DNA of 64,000 nt from Streptomyces antibioticus (lineage in GTDB: Bacteria > Actinomycetota > Actinomycetes > Streptomycetales > Streptomycetaceae): assembly GCF_001514065.1 (NCBI RefSeq), contig NZ_KQ948422.1:1116001-1180000 (forward strand). The letters run 5' to 3'. A program made the position numbers and the translations under genes. Positions within the stretch are counted from its first letter, which is position 1; the number at the start of each line of letters is the position of its first letter. This document shows positions 63,177 through 64,000 of the stretch, in pieces. A model generated the notes under the pieces. The model had not been told where the DNA came from. It was given only the letters and a program-made list of their open reading frames with translations, and searched no databases.

Positions 63177-64000
63177 CGCTCGTCCCCGCCCCGTGGCACG
63201 AGCACCGTGAGCCGTGTGCCGTGGCCCGGCGCGCTGTCGATATCCACGCTGCCCGCCACCAGGTGCACCCGTTCCCGCATGCCGGTCAGGCCGAAGCCGG
63301 TCGTGGTCTCGGCCGGTACGAAGCCACGGCCGTCGTCGGCCACCGTCAGCCGGGCGCCGTCGTCGGCGAGCCGCAGGTCCACCGACACCCGGGAGGCGCG
63401 CGCGTGGCGCAGTGCGTTGGTCAGCCCCTCCTGCGCGGCCCGGTGCAGCGCGGTCAGCGCCGCCGTGCCGTAGCCGTCCTCCTCACCCGTCACCGCCACG
63501 CTGACGCGCGGCCCCCCGCCGCCCTCCCGCGCCCATCCCGCGAGCGCGGCCGACAGCGCCGGGCGGGGCGCCTCCTCGCGCAGCGCGCGCACCGACTGCC
63601 GTACGTCGCCCAGCGCCAGCTTCACCGACTGCCGGGCCTCCGTCATGGCCCGCCCGGCCGCGTGCGGGTCCAGCGCGGCGAACTCCGAGGCGATCTCCAA
63701 CTGCACGGAGATCGCGGTGAGATGGTGGCCGAGACTGTCGTGGATGTCGCGGGCCAGCCGGTTGCGTTCGGTCGCGGCGGACAGCTCCGCGACGCGTGCC
63801 GCGTACTCCTGCACCTCGCGCCGGGCCCGTTGTTCGCCGACGGCGACGGCGGCCATCGAGATCGCCAGCACCAGGCCGACAGCAAGCATCAGCAGGTCGG
63901 ACACGTACTCCGTGTCGCGGTACCAGTCACGGGTCGTCAGGAGGCGGCCGGTGAGCGGTCCGGCCAGGCACAGCGCGCCGAGGGCCAGCGCCGCCGTGCG
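63173..64000 (-). CDS. Two-component sensor histidine kinase, 5' end beyond the window
   Basis: The frame stays open to the right edge. Visible parts: the end of a membrane domain (LALGALCLAGPLTG, then LLMLAVGLVLAISMAAVAV), a coiled segment, the H-box RNRLARDIHDSLGHHLTAIS and the HATPase with LTVADDGRGF and GFGLTGMRERV. It is of the HisKA_3 class that pairs with NarL regulators. The GTG at 63904 falls inside the membrane region, so the true start lies outside the window. It is the second such two-component pair here; the other is at 38521-40427. Confidence 0.9.
   Translation of the reverse strand, partial: RTAALALGALCLAGPLTGRLLTTRDWYRDTEYVSDLLMLAVGLVLAISMAAVAVGEQRARREVQEYAARVAELSAATERNRLARDIHDSLGHHLTAISVQLEIASEFAALDPHAAGRAMTEARQSVKLALGDVRQSVRALREEAPRPALSAALAGWAREGGGGPRVSVAVTGEEDGYGTAALTALHRAAQEGLTNALRHARASRVSVDLRLADDGARLTVADDGRGFVPAETTTGFGLTGMRERVHLVAGSVDIDSAPGHGTRLTVLVPRGGDER

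Overview
The window looks like an accessory or arm region of a Streptomyces chromosome. It is about 70% GC with strong third-position GC bias and uses many GTG/TTG starts. It carries twin-arginine exported proteins and a 2-methylisoborneol (2-MIB) cassette laid out as in Streptomyces. Genes lie on both strands in short units, often joined by 4-bp ATGA/GTGA overlaps. Regulators of many families sit beside the genes they probably control.

Layout. 0-5 kb: a LysR tail, an Imm-5-like orphan, then the 2-MIB operon: a family 2B encapsulin shell with an inserted cyclic-nucleotide-binding domain, 2-MIB synthase with a duplicated N-terminal motif, and GPP C-methyltransferase. 5-11 kb: a LigA-type DNA ligase, a TetR/FAD-monooxygenase pair, a VOC/MarR pair with two near-identical operators, and a class II sirtuin. 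11-22.5 kb: one long minus-strand carbohydrate block with a ROK regulator, sugar ABC transporter, Gfo/Idh/MocA dehydrogenase, inositol-3-phosphate-synthase-like protein, TIM-barrel isomerase and secreted PQQ-type sugar dehydrogenase. 22.5-30 kb: DUF1707 protein, an RlmA/TlrB-like rRNA methyltransferase with a structured leader, YrdB, CspA, a phosphatase, an HxlR/quinone-oxidoreductase pair, an ABC exporter and an XRE regulator. 31-38.5 kb: SDR, AraC, a double SnoaL protein, then a zinc-type macrodomain gene overlapping a SirTM-type sirtuin (a candidate ADP-ribosylation module), an Eis-like acetyltransferase and an orphan binding protein with a TTA codon. 38.5-45.6 kb: a two-component system, a frameshifted F420-reductase-like gene, hypotheticals and a secreted lipase. 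45.6-50.7 kb: an IclR-centred catabolic locus (ornithine-cyclodeaminase family, amidohydrolase, M19 dipeptidase, AhpD-like) containing a small ORF built from perfect 75-bp repeats. 50.7-53.3 kb: GH1 beta-glucosidase with LacI and a perfect operator. 53.3-59.8 kb: tyrosine/homogentisate degradation (HPPD, IclR, HmgA, an unknown protein, FahA). 59.8-64 kb: MarR remnant, P450, YihY, and a second two-component system that runs off the end.

Functional reading. The best-supported specialised systems are the encapsulated 2-MIB pathway, the macrodomain-SirTM pair and the homogentisate pathway, which has an unknown protein where the isomerase step is missing. Several loci show decay: cupin and MarR remnants with internal deletions, an epoxide hydrolase lacking its first strands, and a one-base frameshift in the F420-reductase-like gene. 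All functional calls come from reading the sequence; no database search was run.
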